Part shown: in pieces, positions 59,589-64,000 of the stretch | Layout of the letters: each line of letters opens with the position of its first letter | Position numbering within the stretch: the stretch's first letter is position 1 | Position numbers and translations under genes: made by a program | Assembly (NCBI GenBank): GCA_007644065.1 | Contig: VJWN01000018.1 | Span: forward strand, 806,001-870,000 | Reading direction: 5' to 3' | DNA length: 64,000 nt | Source: Margaritispora aquatica | Lineage: Eukaryota > Ascomycota > Leotiomycetes > Helotiales > Discinellaceae | Notes under the pieces: model-generated | Told to the model about the DNA's origin: nothing | Databases searched by the model: none | The model's input: only the letters and a program-made list of their open reading frames with translations

Positions 59589-60223
59589 AGCCAAACTCAC
59601 GATCCGAAGCGCCGGATCAACAGGACATTGAGAAAGGAATGCTGCGAATGCACTGAGGTTGAGAGAAAGCTGCAGAGATACAGATAATAGAGCAGAATGC
59701 TTCGAAGTCCGAGAGATCGTCGTCGAGGAGTGGAGCAATGATCTCAGTTATGATGGCCAAGCGTGGGGAAGCAACCAAGGTACCGTATAATTTCGCACGA
59801 GGTACAGGATGTACGGTACGACCGGAGTATTATAGTAGAGGTGGAGGACTCGAGCTGAGGTGAGCTGAAGAAGGGAGATTGATAAATAGTGATTATTGAA
59901 TGGCACTACCCTTGCATGATAAGAGTTTAAATACAATAAGGTCCTGGCCAAGATCCTCTTTGTAATCGATTGATCGCACAAGTAAGGTAGATGGATGTAC
60001 CTTATGTTCCACGCAACCAGGTGAACAAACACAGTCCCTAGCCGTACCAACAGGTGGTCCGTAGTAACAACGTGGGAGGCTGGAAGAGGATTCCACAGCG
60101 GTCTGTCTTTGATGCTTTGTACTGGAAGTACTGCACTGTACCTACATAAGATAAGTACAGAGTAATGGAAAATCGAGTGCAGGTACAGGTACAGGTACAC
60201 TACGGCGGCGATAGAAGAAGGTC

Positions 60224-60247
60224 CAGGTCTCAGGTCTCAGGTCTCAG
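60224..60247. repeat. CAGGTCT heptamer repeat, about 3.4 copies
   Basis: Three perfect CAGGTCT units plus CAG. GTACAG-like hexamer repeats lie about 35 nt upstream. Confidence 0.9.
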
Positions 60248-60681
60248 TTTTCGATACCTAAGGTACTAACTAACCTAGTGGTATAGTATGGAGTAAGGTA
60301 CCTTAGGGTAGGTTGGGAGGTAAAGGTAGATCGAACCTGGACTGCTGGATGGAGGTGGCTGGGAGCTGGGAGTGGTGTTTCTTTGTGAGGTGGACGACGT
60401 TCAATCCGTTGACTTTGTCTGGTCCCTCGTTATAAAGCCCCACCAACAGCAGCCACCAACCCATCCCAAGCCATACACGGCCACGGTATGACGGATTGAC
60501 GGATTGACGGTACACGGGCCCAAGCCAGTCGCAAGTAAAGGCTAAATATGATAATATGATAATATGTCAATAGATTGGATTGCAACTTTGCAGTGTTTGC
60601 ATATTTTTATGTGCATTTTTGTGTAGCTATTGCACAGTCAGGTCACTGGCACAATACAATCTGTCTGGTACTCTTTTTAAC

Positions 60682-60724
60682 CATCATCATTCATCATCAT
60701 TATCATCATCATCATTATCATCAC
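60682..60724. repeat. Imperfect ATC trinucleotide repeat
   Basis: ATC units interrupted by ATT. Confidence 0.85.
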
Positions 60725-61671
60725 CAATCACACGTTGTTTGTTTGCTTGCTTGCGGAAGATCAGAAGATCAGAAAGATCAGTCACCCATATCATTCAATC
60801 CCCTTCAGCTATTTCGAATTAACAACAGCCTGTCATCTCTATTTCCATTTTAACATTTCGTTCCTATACCGTATACCTCCACAGCTCCTTGGACATTTGC
60901 CGCATCAAGGTTGAGCGAGACGAGGAACAATCCTGTTTCGGATTTTGCCTGCCTATCAAGTCAGATCTTACCAACAGCCTGAACTTGGTTCAAATTGAAA
61001 CCTGGCAGAGGTGAGATTACGACTCAGGTCATGCACTTATCCTCGGAACAATCATGGCATGATTATGTCCCTTCAAGTCGCCTTAAGAACTCCTTACTGC
61101 TGTACTTCCTTACTATGATACATCGCACACACATATTGAGCAAACGGATGGAGTGAGAGTAGGTGGTGCAGGTGCCATTGGAAGAACTCTTGGTTTAGAG
61201 TTAAGTCATCAATGCATGTTCAAATACCGAATACTGGCATTTCTGTAACTGTGTTTTGTATTCACAAATCCGATGGCCGGCTAATCTTCAAGGTCAAACA
61301 TGAAAGTGGAGGAATTGAGGTGAATGTGTTTTATGCTCAGACGGATACAGGTAAGCAAGTGTAACATGCACTCTTGTTACTGATTCAACAAGTCTATCTG
61401 CATCACCAGTATGATAGGTTGTTGAGGTATAGAACTGAGCGAGATGTCATTTGTATGTTTGCTTTTGTTATTGTTATTTTAAATCTTTAGCTGGTCTGGC
61501 TAATTCGATTCTATGAGTGAAGGACAAAAGTATGACTTGGCATCGTGGATTACCCCACTAACAGAAAATCCAGAACCCCTCAATCCCCCAACAACAGCAA
61601 TCCACAACCCTTTCAGAAAGCAATAAAGCATATCTCTAAACTTTCTTCTTGTCAACGACCAATTTCAGAAG

Positions 61672-62835
61672 ATGCCGCCAACTCTGCCACCCCTCTCGAC
61701 ATCTCTCCCTCCACTAATCTGTGGTACCGCAACCTTCAATAACCTCTACAATAAAGACGTCTCAAAGTTACCTACCAACGAGATTGTACAACGCGCCTTG
61801 GAACTTGGTGTCCGCGCTTTTGACACCTCGCCTTACTACGGCCCATCCGAAGAGCTGCTGGGAAAAGCACTCTCCACACCACACATCTTAGCAAACTATC
61901 CTCGCCCCTCCTATCACCTCGTAACAAAGGTAGGGAGGATTGCAAATGCCGAGTTCGATTACAGCCCTGAATGGGTGCGCTTCTCAATAAAGAGGTCGCT
62001 GCAGAGACTACATACGAGCTACTTGGATGTGGTGTACTGTCATGATGTGGAGTTCGTTTCCCCTGCAGAAGTGCTGGCCGCTGTGCAGGAATTGAGACGG
62101 ATTCGGGACACAGAAGGGACCGTGAAATACATCGGTATATCGGGATACCCTGTCCCCCTGCTCTGCGATCTTTCTGAGCTAGTGTTGAAGGAGACGGGTG
62201 AGCCACTGGATTGCGTCATGTCGTATGCGAACTACACATTACAGAATACAACCCTCAAGTCTGTAGGACTGGCAAGATTGGCGAGCGCAGGAGTCAGCTC
62301 GGTTCCAAATGCAAGCGTGCTTGGAATGGGATTGATGCGCAGTGCCGGTGTCCCTGTGGGAGGGAAGGGGGACTTTCATCCTGCACCGAGAGAGCTGAGG
62401 CAAAAATGCATGGATGCCGCGCATTACGTTGAAAGCACAGGAGAACGATTGGAGGTCGCGAACATTCGATGGGCTCTGGAGAGTTGGGCTATAGAAGGTG
62501 CGGCTGTGGGCGGTGTTGGTGGTATTGGTGTGTCTGTAATGGGGGTTAGCACTTTGGGAGAATTAGAGGAGACAATGCAAGTGTGGGACTCGGTGCTTGA
62601 TGGCCTGCCTGTCCCTGGGAGAGAGACTACCCCCGATAAAAAAGCCTGGAGTCTCGAGAGGAGGAAGGAAGTGGAGAAGAAGGCACAGGGAGTTTGGGAT
62701 ATCTTGGGGAAATGGAAAGACTTCGCTTGGCCGAGCCCAGATGAGGGATATGTAAATGTCAGGGTGAAGGGAGCTGTTGATTTAATCAGTCCATCGACTG
62801 AAGGGTTGGAGGTTGATAAGTCGAGCAAGCCGTAA
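61672..62835 (+). CDS. ARA2: D-arabinose 1-dehydrogenase (Ara2-like aldo/keto reductase)
   Basis: Single-exon, 387-residue aldo/keto reductase of the Ara2/L-galactose-dehydrogenase group. It oxidises D-arabinose to D-arabinono-1,4-lactone with NAD+, the penultimate step to the antioxidant D-erythroascorbate. AKR residues are visible: LGVRAFDTSPYYG (Asp and Tyr), LVTKVGR (Lys) and VVYCHDVEF (His). LICGTATFNNLYN at the start and YIGISGYP later are typical of this group and differ from the Gcy1-type reductase at 20.2-21.7 kb. The ATG at 61672 is the first in frame with a purine at -3. It is convergent with the DAHP synthase gene, with 248 nt between stops. Confidence 0.9.
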   Translation: MPPTLPPLSTSLPPLICGTATFNNLYNKDVSKLPTNEIVQRALELGVRAFDTSPYYGPSEELLGKALSTPHILANYPRPSYHLVTKVGRIANAEFDYSPEWVRFSIKRSLQRLHTSYLDVVYCHDVEFVSPAEVLAAVQELRRIRDTEGTVKYIGISGYPVPLLCDLSELVLKETGEPLDCVMSYANYTLQNTTLKSVGLARLASAGVSSVPNASVLGMGLMRSAGVPVGGKGDFHPAPRELRQKCMDAAHYVESTGERLEVANIRWALESWAIEGAAVGGVGGIGVSVMGVSTLGELEETMQVWDSVLDGLPVPGRETTPDKKAWSLERRKEVEKKAQGVWDILGKWKDFAWPSPDEGYVNVRVKGAVDLISPSTEGLEVDKSSKP

Positions 62836-63083
62836 GCTTTGCATTTCACACGGAAAATCAAAACCCGTCGAAGCTGCGAATGGCTTCGTGCGATATTGAT
62901 TTTGGGTTTCATGTGCTTCTTCTGAAAGAACCGAAGGTAAAAAGGACTCGAATCTTCCATTTATTATGCATATCATGGAATATATGCAAGCTCTCCTGAT
63001 GTTTCCAGATGTCCCTCAACTTTTGTGTTAAATAAAACACATGCTCCAAACGCCATGCGACCATAAATTTTCATATCCCGAAC
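62836..63083. other. Short convergent 3' spacer
   Basis: 3' flanks of the D-arabinose dehydrogenase and DAHP synthase genes. It might hold a last small exon of the latter. Confidence 0.4.

Positions 63084-64000
<917 letters not shown>

Larger units (their letters stand above)
59589..61671. other. Divergent 2-kb intergenic region
   Basis: Promoter DNA between the Sip5 gene (-) and the D-arabinose dehydrogenase gene (+). It has a GGTACA-type repeat at 60182-60199, a 7-nt CAGGTCT repeat at 60224-60247 and ATC-rich DNA at 60682-60724. No supported gene. Confidence 0.5.

Overview
The window is nuclear DNA from a filamentous ascomycete (Pezizomycotina; Leotiomycetes is a guess). Supporting signs are short spliceosomal introns of mostly 43-110 nt with GTANGT-type donors and CTAAC-like branch points, pyrimidine-rich leaders, monocistronic genes on both strands, Kex2/GPI-type secreted proteins, and fungal families (Zn2Cys6 factor, Sip5, tyrosinase, ARA2-type reductase). 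I see no rRNA, confident tRNA, CRISPR, intact transposon or prokaryotic operon.

Layout. 1-966: 3' part of a sugar-porter MFS gene. 967-8845: an almost 8 kb gene-poor stretch rich in microsatellites, including 38 perfect GTGAAT hexamers. 8846-9923: a 1,078-nt stretch with no ATG on the + strand, leading into the TATA-binding protein gene (9924-10882). 11646-15938: a divergent pair, a peroxisomal flavin amine oxidase (-) and a U2SURP/SR140-like splicing factor (+). 16820-21689: two genes on -, a TM-anchored acidic protein of unknown function and an aldo/keto reductase with a possible mitochondrial presequence. 23176-26036: a PAP2 lipid phosphatase and a small GPI-type protein. 26947-28130: a carboxylesterase pseudogene, next to a D-amino-acid oxidase (28337-29385). 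34994-36148: a DapA-family aldolase. 39221-41643: a Dal81/TamA-like transcription factor. 45045-46156: a four-TM protein. 47931-50341: a seven-exon secreted tyrosinase. 50806-59588: a GPI-type cell-wall protein, a small basic protein, mitochondrial ribosomal protein mL50, a cysteine-rich single-pass protein (+) and Sip5. 61672-62835: D-arabinose dehydrogenase. 63084-64000: the 3' part of a DAHP synthase gene.

Working together. These look like independent housekeeping and accessory genes, not a biosynthetic cluster. A loose nitrogen and redox theme exists: two flavin oxidases with PTS1-like tails, a Dal81/TamA-type nitrogen regulator, two aldo/keto reductases and the shikimate-entry enzyme. 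The sequence does not show that they are co-regulated. The least-explained items are the ATG-free TBP leader, the related hexamer arrays upstream of it, the eight-cysteine membrane protein at 55.7 kb, the acidic TM protein at 16.8-19.6 kb, and a 33-bp in-frame minisatellite in the splicing factor. Exon joins were worked out by eye from splice consensus, frame closure and family conservation.
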